From: Meghimatium bilineatum
Lineage: Eukaryota; Mollusca; Gastropoda; Stylommatophora; Philomycidae
Assembly (NCBI GenBank): GCA_034231615.1
Contig: CM067322.1
Location: 62,945,032 to 63,009,031 of the forward strand
Reading direction: 5' to 3'
Length of the DNA stretch: 64,000 bases
Shown here: in pieces, positions 38,801 through 51,900 of the stretch
How the letters are laid out: the number at the start of each line of letters is the position of its first letter
How positions within the stretch are numbered: the first letter of the stretch is position 1
Notes under the pieces: generated by a model
The model's input: the letters and a program-made list of their open reading frames with translations, nothing else
The model's database searches: none
What the model was told of the DNA's origin: nothing
Translations under genes and position numbers: made by a program

Positions 38801-41800
38801 AACACAATTTATTTTTAAGATAAGGTAATTCCTTTTATATTTCACAAATAACTATTGTCAAACAGTTATATCACCTATGATAATCTATTATTGTCACTGA
38901 TTACTAATATAACTAATAAATAGCAAATATATAAAATATAAAATACTGGTATTGTCAATTAGAAATACCAAAAATCAAAGGAGCAATGACTTTTTATGCA
39001 TTATAATCCATTAGGGACCTTTATCAAGAATCAACCAAAAATTATGAAATAAACAAGCAATATAATCAATACAATATGTCCGATAACTTCTGACAGTTTG
39101 GTTATTGTTTTATATTTTTATTGTCAAATAAATCAAATCTTTAGAAAATATTGAACTAATAAAATAAAACGGTTACTAATTCTAGATAAAAATGGCATGT
39201 CACCTCAGCAATGGTATCTGCAAGTCCAGGATTGCAAAGAAGTAGCCAACGTCTGGGAGTGATGCCATTGGTTTTATTCTGGAACTTTTTGGGGAACATT
39301 TCATAGAAGTCCTTGAAACTGCATAATATAAAGACAGGTCTTGGTTTAATATAAGAATAAACAAGTGATAGCAGTTAAGATTAACATGAGGAATATAGTA
39401 ATTGTTCATAATCAGATTTAATTATCATTTATTTCAAAACTGATGTAACCACACATTGGTCAGATTCATAGGTACTCAGTCAATTTAAGCAGATAATAAA
39501 TAGTATATATGCCTATCATTCCCACAGCAAGTGTATTGTTTTACATGCCTAATTTGTCCCCTCTCTCATCCTTCCCTGGTCATATCACACTTGATTCCAA
39601 ATTTCTGCAGTCTGAACAACAATTCCTTCAAATACAGTATCATCTTCTGATAAGTGAACCAGTAATGATTTCAGAATCTCACTTTTGTCACTATTCGGAG
39701 ATCCCATGGGTGCCTTTGTAGCCATCGTATCAACTTGTTTATTTCCGCATACTCCAGATGGACCAGGAGAGTAGATCTATACTATATAAGTTCATGAAGG
39801 GCGGAGGAGTGGTATCCACTCATGGCGCAACCATTGACTTTGGACTTTCCGAAGCATGGACTGAGAGTCCGATAAAATAAGTGCTGTGTTCAGTGTGGTT
39901 TTCAAGAGTCGTAATGCTGCAGCAAATGCTTCTACCTCCATTCTTATACTGGAGGCTGTAGTCATGTAAGCGTTACTCTTTTCTGCTGCAATCCTTCTTA
40001 ATCCAGCAAAGAAGCCATATCTGAATTTCAGTCCATGTCTCGCAGAATCATCTGAATATATGACTATCCTGATTCCCAGCATTATCCCCTATCAGATGTT
40101 TGATCTCAAGGTCTGAATTATCATGGTTCAATTCCATATCACGTGCCTACCTATTTTTCTGAATAGTGGACGAAGTTTGATATTATGCCAAGCTTCATTC
40201 CAAGTTTGTTATAGTAGGCGCAGTTTTTATGTCGTCAATGAAATTACATCACTTGTAGTCCGTGTTATCAGAAAAACAAAAACAAATCACTAATTTTAGC
40301 AGAGATTAAATTATGCCATGATTTAACGCCATGAATGTGCATCAAAGGGATGATCATGGATGTTAGGGACTGCTGTTATATGCATCAATCTGTGCGCTAT
40401 GCACTGAGAGCTCCCCCACCACAGGGTCATACAAGAGAGGCTGGGCATGCTCTGTGCATAGCATGCAGATGAATGCATCTAGCAACAAGAAATGGGAGGG
40501 GGGATTTATTTAGTTGGGTTGTATGGGTGGAAACCAGCCGGGGTTATGGAGGCAGGGATGTATTGTCGGATTAGGTAGGTGGCTAGTAGCCGGGGTTATG
40601 GAGGCAGGGATGTATTGTCGGATTAGGTAGGTGGCTAGTAGTTTCTCATTTCCTCCAGTATCGCATGAATGGATATAATAGATACGGCAGCCATTTCGCT
40701 AGTAGGAATGAACAGACAAAGTGACGTTACAAACTACTAGAACATTACAACCAGTGCAGATTACTTAAAAATTGTGGGTGTGGTAGGCATATAATATTTA
40801 ATTGAACCCTTCCCATCACCCACTACTCTCTACATTCCTTAGGAATTGCGTTTTTAGTTTTACAATCCTGTCTTACCCTTCATTTTGAGATGTATTTTTT
40901 AATAAAAACAATCAGCACATCCATGTATCGAAAGTTTTTAAATTATGTTTTGGTTTATTTCACGCAAAATTGTATACATTGACATCACCGTCTTTAAAAA
41001 TTTGTATAAAATCGATCTAGTGCAAGAAAGCCTTGAAACTTTCTATGTGTTGTAACGACTGTTTGCACTTTCTGAATGAATTTGAAAGCTCCAGAGTTAT
41101 TTCAAGTGCAAAATGCTACTTATCGTAATGCTAGGCCTAGATTTACATTAATTTCTATATATCATACAATATTTTGTTCGAAATCTCCAATATTTCTTGA
41201 TAAAAACTCACTTACTAGGTCTATATCGTTATTCCCGACATGCCGCCATTTTTACAGAACATAATTTCCCGGAAACACTATTTTTAGCACATTATTGCAA
41301 TGGGTATTTCCATTTTTCTGATCTATCATAGCGCATTCGAACTTGGTCAGCAAGGTTCTGTAACGGAAATTCGACTTGTGTCAAAATTGGTCAGCAAAGT
41401 GTTAACATCTAAAATGCTATGAAATATCCTAGTGCAGCGCATTTTCTTGTCCAGTGCTTAAAACTGTAAACACTGTAGCATATTTGTTTGGAATACAATA
41501 CAAATATTCAAAATTTGTACTGTATTTATAGATGCGGTTAGTCAAGTACAGAAAAACCCATTTACTCTAGTTACCAGGCGATTCAGTGCCGTTAGACCTG
41601 ATGGTCAATTCCCATAAGTCTCAAGAATTTAATGTATTTATAGAATACATTTACCATAAAAATGAAATCCAAGGAATATTTGAAACACTGACATGAAATT
41701 ATGATTTTGTATTATGAATATTAACCATGGCAATACAAAATGCAGAAAAGCAGTTGACAGGTTAATGAACTGCCAAGAAAAATGTAATGAATTATTAGTG

Positions 41801-42943
41801 CATACATGAGAATACAATAAAGACATATGTTAACCATTATCTCAAGCAGAATGCAACTCACGTGTTTTTCTTGATGATCTCAGAGTGAATAGCAGCCACT
41901 CCATTGATTGCTTTGCTTCCAACAATGCAAACATTGGCCATGTTAATCTTCTTTTCATGGCCTTCTTCAACAAGTGACATCCGTGCCAATCTACCATTGT
42001 CTCCTGGCCAGCGTTTGCTGACTTCCTGAAATTTAATAAGGTGAAGCTGTAAATACTAGCAAGTATATGATAACAATTTTCAATATTATGCATAACACTT
42101 CCATATACAACAATACTACTAGTCATAAACTCATTGGAAAGTTAAACAAGATGTCTCTTATCTAAAATGTATGTCAGATGAAATGTTTCAGTTATCTCTC
42201 AATATTTACTTCTTATTTTTCTCCTTTTAATTAGGTTGGCAGCCAAATATAATTTTTTTAAATATAACAACATATATATTACTAGCAGCAATACCCACGA
42301 TTGCCCGGGTGATATTTTTAAAAAAAAAGCAATAATTTGTTGCGATGACTTTAATTTGTTGAAGTGCCTACATATTAATCCAACAAACAAACAAAATTTA
42401 AACAAAAACCATTATCTCAAGAAACACCCACAGTTCCTACTATACTTCATGCTCACATGAAGTGAGCTATTCTGGATACACGAAGACAGCGTAAAACTGT
42501 AGATTTATAAAATGTTGCTTGCTCTCATGTGTGTCATGTGATGTATTTTTTCCAGATTGTAGTCACAACATTTACCAGAGAATTTGACGATTGATAGATA
42601 TTATTTTAAGAAGATATAAACAATATTGTACGATTTGCTCATGCACAACATTAGCACAAAAATAAAGAATAATGAACCTGTTAATACAGCGTAAATGTCA
42701 ATATTATTTCTAGGTCTAATCCCACCATTTGTTTATTCAGTGAAATAGTAACATATGAAGGTTACGATCAAGAAAGTATGCTGTCACTGGGAGATTATTG
42801 CATCAATAATTGATCAATATGGATTTTGGACAGTAACAGGGAGATTATAACCAAATGAGTCTATGTGACAGATGTCATTGGAATCAGTAAATGTTGAGAT
42901 TTCTATACTGTTCGATACGATCACTGAGTTACGGAGTTTATCC

Positions 42944-42974
<31 letters not shown>

Positions 42975-45900
42975 CTGTAAAACAAATTCCACAATTTCTG
43001 ACGAAAATGGAGATATACTTTTACAATAAAATTCAGAGAATATCATGTAATGCAAACACTAATATTGATGTGTGAAAAATGGACTACTATATACACACAT
43101 GTTGATGTGTGAACTGCTAAATACACTCCTGTTGATATATGATCCTTGCTGTTAAAAACAGTAATGTTGAAGTGTGAACTGCTAAAAACAGTAATCTTGA
43201 TGAGTAAAAATGGTCAATGCACAGAAGAATGCCTTTTTTTGTTGTTTGTTCTCAAACTTTCACTAGGTCTCTTTTGTAGCAGAAAAATGGTCCTACTATA
43301 CTTCCTGCAGGATTGCTTATGTGGTAACTGGGATCTGGACTTTTAGTTCAGGGTGTAAGAATAATAGTGTCTTCTTTACAGGAATATCGGAGGTGACTAA
43401 GAAAACTTGGGGAATAGGTCAACAACCTGTCACCTGTGAAAAAATCATCATTGTCACTTCTTGTCTCAATTTCTTACTATTTCCTTTTATCAAATAATCC
43501 CCATGGATGATGAAGAGATGCATGCCAGTGCACATTGCACCTTTGTCTTCTTTTGGCTACTAGATGATGGGGAATGCTAGATGTGCCATCACTGAGGATG
43601 GGTAATAAATCAGACAAAAGAATGATGAGATAGTTGACCAGATGTGTATGTATGCATCTGGCAGGTTGTGGTAGTCCTGGGATAGTGGCATATTGGAATG
43701 CCTTCATTTGGTTACCTGAGAAGAGCCTGTGTTTTTGTCTGCAGGGCTATGGGCTTTTAAGAATACCTGTTCACAGTTAAAGAGACTATTTCATCATCAT
43801 CCAGTAGGATATAGTCCAGTGAACAGAACTGCACATTGTGTTGCCAATGTTTTGCCTCAGTGACCTGACATATTGAACTTCAGTATGGTAACTAATACAT
43901 TCAGTACTTTTACCACTTTCACTGAATGGTAGATGTCCATAACCATATCGATAGTAGGTCAGCCATACGAGATAACCTGTTTCCGTACTACACACTGGAC
44001 AACAATCTGAAAGCTATCTATAGACAAGCATGCTTGACATTTTCATAGTTTTTACGTGCCACTGTTGACATAGCCAGATACCATGAATGTAATTGTTAGT
44101 AGAGACATCATTTTTGAAACATATCATGAGAAAAGCAAATTACAAAAATATCAAGACAACCAACATTAACAGTGAATGATGAGATGGAGAATAACAGAGA
44201 GTGAAAATTCAAGACAGCTCAAGTTCATGGACTGAAAGATGTATACACTTAAGTTAGACATCGGTGGTAGCCATGATCTTTTAAGCGAGCTGATACGGTC
44301 CACAATTTTTAATAACTTGGTTCAATTATGCATTCAACTTATGAATTCTAGATAAAATTACTATTATATTATATCTTGAGTGCCAGATCAATTACTACTC
44401 TGTTACGTATGGAGAACCAGACCAAATTCTACTTTGCAATATATGAAAATGCAGATCAAAGACCGCTTTTTCACAGATTTTAAACAATTATTACTTTGGA
44501 ATGTTTTAAAATGTCTTTGTTTAATCAAAGAAGCTGTTAATAATAGCAATTTACCAGCAGGAACCGTGAGTTAATCTCATACAGAATTGCCAAATGACGA
44601 GGTAAGACATGACCAAGGAGACCAACTGGCCACCGCTCCAAAGCTTCTGGCAGAACAGTGTGGTTGGTGTATGCACATGTCCTGGTGGTGATGTCCCATG
44701 CCTGAGAAAAAAAGTTTTAAATAATCTAGTAAACATTTCAGGGCAACATTGTCAACACTTACAACAGTGGAAAAATCCAGTTATGAGATAAACTATATTA
44801 TTCACAAAGTCTGTAAAACTAGATCAACTATCCAATTTGGCAACATTTCTTGCTCAACTTTATCCCATAAAGTACCAGAAAATAAGGTACTAATGAAATC
44901 TAAATCTATAAGTATACACATAGTAATAACGAAGGCACAGACAAGCTGGCCAGATCATCATGTCCGCATTAAAAATTGTACTGTTATTATTGTCTACAGT
45001 AATTAAAATAAAAAATTATTGTAGAGATGGTATGTGATCTGATTTTAAAGCACTTGCTTCCCTACATCATTTATGATATACAATTAGGAGAATATGGTAG
45101 CTATTGCTAGGGATGTTAGACCTCATTTGAGCACATTTGTAGAATACGGTAGCAATTGCCTGGGATGTTAGACCTCATTTGAGCACATTTGTAGAATAAG
45201 GTAGCTATTGCTAGGGATGTTAGACCTCATTTGAGCAAATTTGTAGAATAAGGTAGCTATTGCTAGGGATGTTAGACCTCATTTGAGCACATTTGTAGAT
45301 AATGGTAGCAATTGCCTGGGATGTTAGACCACATTTGAGCACATTTGTAGAATAAGGTAGCTATTGCTAGGGATGTTAGACCTCATTTTAGCACATTTGT
45401 AGAATAAGGTAGCTATTGCTAGGGATGTTAGACCTCATTTGAGCACATTTGTAGAATAAGTTAGCTATTGCTAGGAACGTTAGACATTTTATCACAACTG
45501 TAGAATAATTGAATTTAAGCACATTTGTAGAATAAGGTAGCTATTGCTAGGAAAATATATGTTTTAATATTCATTATGTATATCAGTCCAAAATACATCT
45601 AAAAAATCAGTTTAACATCAGTTTCTGTATAAAGTGTACTTAACTAAAGTAATGATAACTGTGGATATATTCAACGAAACATGAGTATATTCTGTTCAAG
45701 TGCAGAAAATCTGTACGAGTTGACATATTTTCTACTATCTCATAGTAAAAAGTTACATTAGAGATGTAATAGATGTATCAGGCCAAAGAGAGCAGAAATC
45801 ATAGTCAAACTGCAAACCATGACACAGCACATTCTATTCTCTGGACTACGTCCTGATAAATAGAAAAAATGTGAGAACAAATACAGGAGAAAAACAATTG

Positions 45901-48900
45901 TACACAAAATATCTATCATACTATCCACCAGACCTGTATCTCTTTTATAGACTACACAAAAGCATTTGATTAATTTAAACATGGTGAAGTTATACATATG
46001 CTAGGAAATTTGAACATTGACAGTAAGGATTTAAGAATCAACAACATGTACTGGCAACAAACAGCAGCAATAAGAGTAAGAAATCGATTTGGCCCATTTC
46101 AAAAATAAAACAAGGAGCTAGTGAGGGATGTGTTATTTCACCAGACCTGTTCTCTTTATTCAGTGAAAACATTATGCATGCAAAAGTTGATATCTCAGGA
46201 ATATTGGTGGGAGGACATAACATAAATAATTTTAAAAATAGGGATGACACTGTTATGATTGCTAATAGTGAGGAAGATCAAGAATTAATTAATCTAGTAG
46301 TGACCTAAAGTAAGGAGAAAGACCTCTTCATAAATATAAAGAAAACAGAAGTAATGGTTGTTTCAAAGAAACAAAATACCACAGCTTACAAGATCAGAGT
46401 GAATGATATAGTATTAAATCAAGTCCATTAATACAAGTATTTAGGAAAAATGATTACAGCAGATGGAAGAAATTCAACAGAAATAAGAAGGAGAATAGAG
46501 CTTGCAAAAACAACATTCAGAAAAATATATTGTGTAATATGACCTTGTCTTTAGAGATGAGGAAAAGAATACTGCAGTGCTATATTCTTCTTCTTCTTTC
46601 GTTCACTTGAAACATGTCTATATCTGTAATTCTGTCTCCTTAATAAAACTCACTGTCTTTTGTAGTTCATACAGTGTCCCATAGAGTTTTGATTCCAGTG
46701 TTGTTTCCTCTGGCCAATATGTCTGCCTCAGCGTACTGCAGTGCTATATAATTCCTATACTAACATATGGATGTGAGTCTTGGACAATAAATGAACAGTA
46801 AATGGGAAATTAGTCGCAGTAGAGATGCAGTTCATGGCACTTGATGATAATGACAATTCACTACTGTGGTACCACAATTGTGAATGACATGATGATAGGA
46901 TAGGTCCCACTAACCAACTGCAATACACACACCACCCACAGCTAGTCAGAGGTGGTGGGAATTTCTTACCAGTGGGTCATGATGTGGATATAGGGGGAAA
47001 AGCTGTAGAGAGGGCACACCTGGAAGCAGATGGTTCAGGTCAAGTGTAGATAGAACACTCTAGTCCAATAAGGAAATCTATCTGTGGGTAGGACATCCAA
47101 ATAGAAAGCAGTCCATGTCCACCAAAGTCAGTGGCACCACTGTGGCAAGTATGTAATTAGATGTTTATGCTTCTAAACACAGGAAAACATAAAAGAATAA
47201 CAAAAACAAAATGACCTGGATTTTCAACACCGTGTTAGTTTCTACAAATTTGATTGCAACTAACAGTAACACCAAACTTATCATATTCTCTATGTTAAAA
47301 AATCAAGCTCTTGCCATTAGCAAGATATATTTCAGAGAACAAAATGGAAAAAATGCATTGCTTTATGGTTCAGTTTGGCTGTAATACCTGTGACTCTCAG
47401 TCTGACACATCCAACTTCCGCATGTCATTTTAAAATCACACTGTTAGCTACAGAACTGGGGTAGCTAACCACATGCTAAATCCTCCTTAGTCACTTCCCA
47501 TGACATGCATCGCAGGTCACAGTGTTACTTTCCTCAAATTTCGTGCCCTGGCAGCACATATGCAAAATACTATAAACTTAGTATGTTTCTTTCAACAATT
47601 ATTATAACTGCTACTTATACAGATATGCAGTCAAATATTCTGTTGTGAGGTACATCCCATGTCATCATATACTCTGACATATATCATAATTTGAGTTCAC
47701 CTTACACAATAATCAGGTATTAGAGAAAATAAAGTATATTTTATAGGTTGTTGAAGACATTACTTGAAGGTAGAGTCGAAGAAGAGATACAAGTTGGAGA
47801 GGTTACACTCTATCAGAAAGCACCACCAAAGCAAAAGACACAGGTTGTTGGAGGTCCATTGCAGCCAACCCAATAATTAATGCCAGACTAAAATTCTGGT
47901 TGAAATTTCAAAATTAAAGGTACAATTCTCAGAACTTACCTTGTCCCAAGAAACATTCTCTATGTCAATAAGAATGCGCATCAGCTCAGGTATGGCTAGA
48001 GATGGATGTGTGTCATTCAGCTGGATTGCAACCTGAAGATGTTATGAGCATTCAAAAATTATTTTACTTTTGTACACTTTATAGTTTTATATTCGCAATT
48101 TGTACAAACTTGGTTGTGGTTCAACCATAGAAAAATTTGTGTCATTTAATGTAGTACTGGCAATGCTAATGAAATGTATAAATAGTGCCTAAAATTTCAA
48201 CAACAGCTGAAAAATTTCAACAACAGCAATGTTCTTTAGATGCTGTAGTTAGTTATTTTCTTTTGGACCAAAGACGTCACATAGGGCATTAGTAATTTTG
48301 TTCCATTGTTTTTGTAAGATTGTTAAATTCTTGAAAGTTACATATATTTTAATTCATGTTAAATGTGCCTACTGCCAGAGCTATGGAGGTTTATCTCTTT
48401 GTATCACCATCTTGCGATAACTTGTTCATTAAATAGTTGGAACGTTTTAATATTCTCTAGTACATGTTCATTGGGTATATACTATGCTTCAATAATATTA
48501 TGCACATGTAATATCATCTGTAAACAGTACAAACATATATACTGGAGAGTTCTTTAATAACTTTACCTTGTCTGGGAAAGTATCAAATGAAGTTCTCACT
48601 GGTTTTGCTTGTCCAAAGGAGGATGACTTGAATCTGCGAATGAGATCCTGCAAGGAAGCTGATACCAGAAAGTATTCTTGCTTCAAGCGTAGCTCCTTGC
48701 CCTCAAAGACCTGGCAAATGCAGATGAATGGCTGCAGCTGTTACTTAGTTAATATGATTTATCTAGTAACTCTTGGGTATAAAAACTGTTATTATTGCAT
48801 GTTCTCCCATTAGGAAGTTGAGACGACTTTGTGGCTGTGTAATAAAGGCAGCATGCCCTTGCTGTCATGACATGTACATTTTCTAAAACTTTACTGACCA

Positions 48901-51900
48901 CATTTGATGGGCCTCAAATTTCCGCTATATACATTTAGTTACCAACTTCAGCAATCGTCAAAACCGTTCTCTAGTTATCCAACAATAATTAGATATCTGG
49001 ATATACTGAGAGGAAGAAAATTTATAATGTACTTTGAACATAGTAACATTTTCAGCGTGCTCTGTGTGATTGAGAAATTATGAGGAATTTTCATTCTAAG
49101 TGCATAAATATTGCTTCTAATCAGTGCTTCACTAACAGTTTTATTTATCCAAAATTAAGTATTGTAACCTCAGATGTCATTTCTAACATTTAATTCTGAT
49201 ATATAAATATCAAAAGTTAAAAAATGTCCATGTAAAAGCAAACTTGCATTTCATGACACACTAGGGCAAGTATCACATACTCAAGTAGATCTAACATACA
49301 GTGATGATAATAGGCACTGGAACAGTGGGGGACAGAAAATCATGGATATACAAAATCAAAGAATGTCAATCAATTATGCACCATGCTAAGTCATACAAAT
49401 CTCTGTCTCATGTGTTGTTAATATGTTCAGTTGGTGACATTCACTCGTATCAGTGACAACAAGTTCAGCAACTTCTCTCTTTGTCTTCCTCTGTTCTCCC
49501 CTTGATCTTTCTGGTGGTTACCGAATGTTCACATTTTGCTCTTCTCAACATGTGCCCTAAAAATCTTGACAGTCTGCTAATAATTTTTGCTATAATTTGT
49601 CTTTTTTTTTTTACTCCAGCATCTCTGAAGGCTTCTGCATCAGTTTTCTTGGCTGTTCATGGAATTTTCATCATTCTTCTAAACAAAAACACCACATCTC
49701 AGTAACCTCTAGCTGACTTTTGACATATTTTGTTTTCATGCTTCCCATCCATAATACAGAATTGGTTTAATGTAATATCCAAGCACTTAAATTCGCATAT
49801 GCATTAATAGTACTTCAAGGAATGTACTAGTCATAAATTCTACACACTCATCAACACCACACAGAACAGAGGAAAATGCAGATCTATGTGTATTGATACC
49901 TCACAGTACCCTCACACCCTTGACAAGTTCTGGAATATACGTCTACTACTATATAATGCAAACCCTCTATAACAATGCTTCTCAAGTGCAGGGCTAAGGC
50001 AACATGTCTACAAGGTCATTAGAATTTCTTGAATTGTAACGTTATTTATGAGTACCAAGTATATAGAATTTGTTTAGATCAGAGTCTGGTCTTATATAAA
50101 AATATAAAAAAATAGTGCTTTACTGGGCAGGAGTCTCACAAAGGTTAAGCACTGCTCTACAGCACATCCTTTTATAACAAAGTTCCCTATTTAACAACAT
50201 TTTTCAAAAAACCCCAATTATATTTATAAAGTTATAGCAGAAACATTTCAACATTTTTAATAGGTTGACTTAACTTCTAACGCGACCTCAACAACATTGA
50301 ATATTGATTCAGCAGCAACTATTTTTACAATAATCAAATTTAACTTTTTTTTTTGTGACACTATCTGTTGACTTTAATCTTTAGCAAGCCAGAATAAAAA
50401 ATACAAAACGTCTCCCTGCCACCGGATTCTTTTTTGAAAATTTGCGTTAGTGATGGTGACTGTTTTGAAAATGTGATAATTTTTGGGTTGTTAGAGATAT
50501 TTAAATAATATTTGCACATATAAATAAAGAATTGAATTATGCATATATTGGTGTAATTTATGTACGTGTGTGTGTGATACCAGACGTATGAGAAAGTGGT
50601 AAATACGTTTTTCACAAAAAACATATATTTTATAACAAATAAAAAGGAAAAAAATAAGTAAATAAATAACTTACCTTACATATCGAATTCCTTGGCAACA
50701 CTATAAACTAAATCACGCAAATCTGTTGTATTTATGTTCTTTCACTGCGAAATTATCAAAATATAGCCGGGGGAATTGTATAAAACTTGTAAATTTGCTG
50801 TAAAATCGTTTTTTGAGCTTAGGCCTAGAGTTATTTTTTCTGCCACTTCAAAATATTCGATATCAAACGTACAAGTCCCCAAACCAACATGGCATTCTGT
50901 ATATTCACTGCTGTGAAACTAAATAACCTAATAATTCATGATTCAAGCCACGATTCAATGTTATTTTATTCGAAATACGATGAAATAAAGGTCTATAAAA
51001 CCGATCCACCATCATTGCATCGTACCGGTGTGCAGATGTGGTCAGATTAATTGCTCTTAAACTTTTACGAATAGCTAGCCATTCTCAAAAACGATCATTT
51101 CGGAAGTGGGGGATGTACCGGCTTCGATTGCGCATGTCCCCAGCTATGTGCACGGACTGTGGTACATGTAAATCTCACGATATTCTCGCTGGGTGGGTCG
51201 GGCCGCCAAAAGCGCGCAACGCCATTTTGTTTCTCGGCGGCCGGGATTGATATAGACTTGGTGAAGGTTAAGCTCCTGTCTTCAGCAGGACTGCAATCAA
51301 TCACACTTTGTTTTAACACAAACATAAACTCACATTGTCATTCGGGTATAGAACTCTTGATATGTTCTCTGCATTGTTCCTCTCACAGACAGCATTGATG
51401 TACTCTCCATTATTAACTGCAAGATGAAAGTATAAAACAGTGGCTTTAAGAATATTTCAAGAGAAAATAAGAACAATGATAATCCTATTTTGCATATAGA
51501 GAGGAACACAGAGTTATAACCATATGTTTTGGTGATGAATACATGCTAGCCATAATGTTGTCAGCATCATACCTGCAACCTTTACTGGTTCAGATTTGAT
51601 CTGGTATCCATTCCCTGAGTCATGGTCACTCTGAGTGAATGTGAGACTGCTGTAAAACTGAGTACCAATTGGTTAGTATACACAGAAAAAATATATATAA
51701 ATTGTGAAATAGCAGTTTTACGTGGAACAATACACAGGATTGATGTCCCAACCAAAAGGTCTTTATAGCATAGGGACAAACAGACACAGAATAGGAACCA
51801 CCAAATAAAGCTATATGTCAGCCATGCAGGAACTAACAGTCCAGGAATACAACAAAAGATGAGAAGAGGCAAGAACAATGGGAATATGAGTGATTGAGGT

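Noticed and set aside
41862-42025. Loss of catalytic His377
   Set aside because: I first took GSHAVNGVA to GSKAINGVA as His377. Counting residues places it at rabbit 450; His377 is the YTNHT histidine in E7 and is present.
45091-45550. CRISPR-like array
   Set aside because: Units are contiguous and the whole unit repeats, with no unique spacers; it is a eukaryotic minisatellite. The same applies to the arrays at 11320, 14077, 36939 and 52520.
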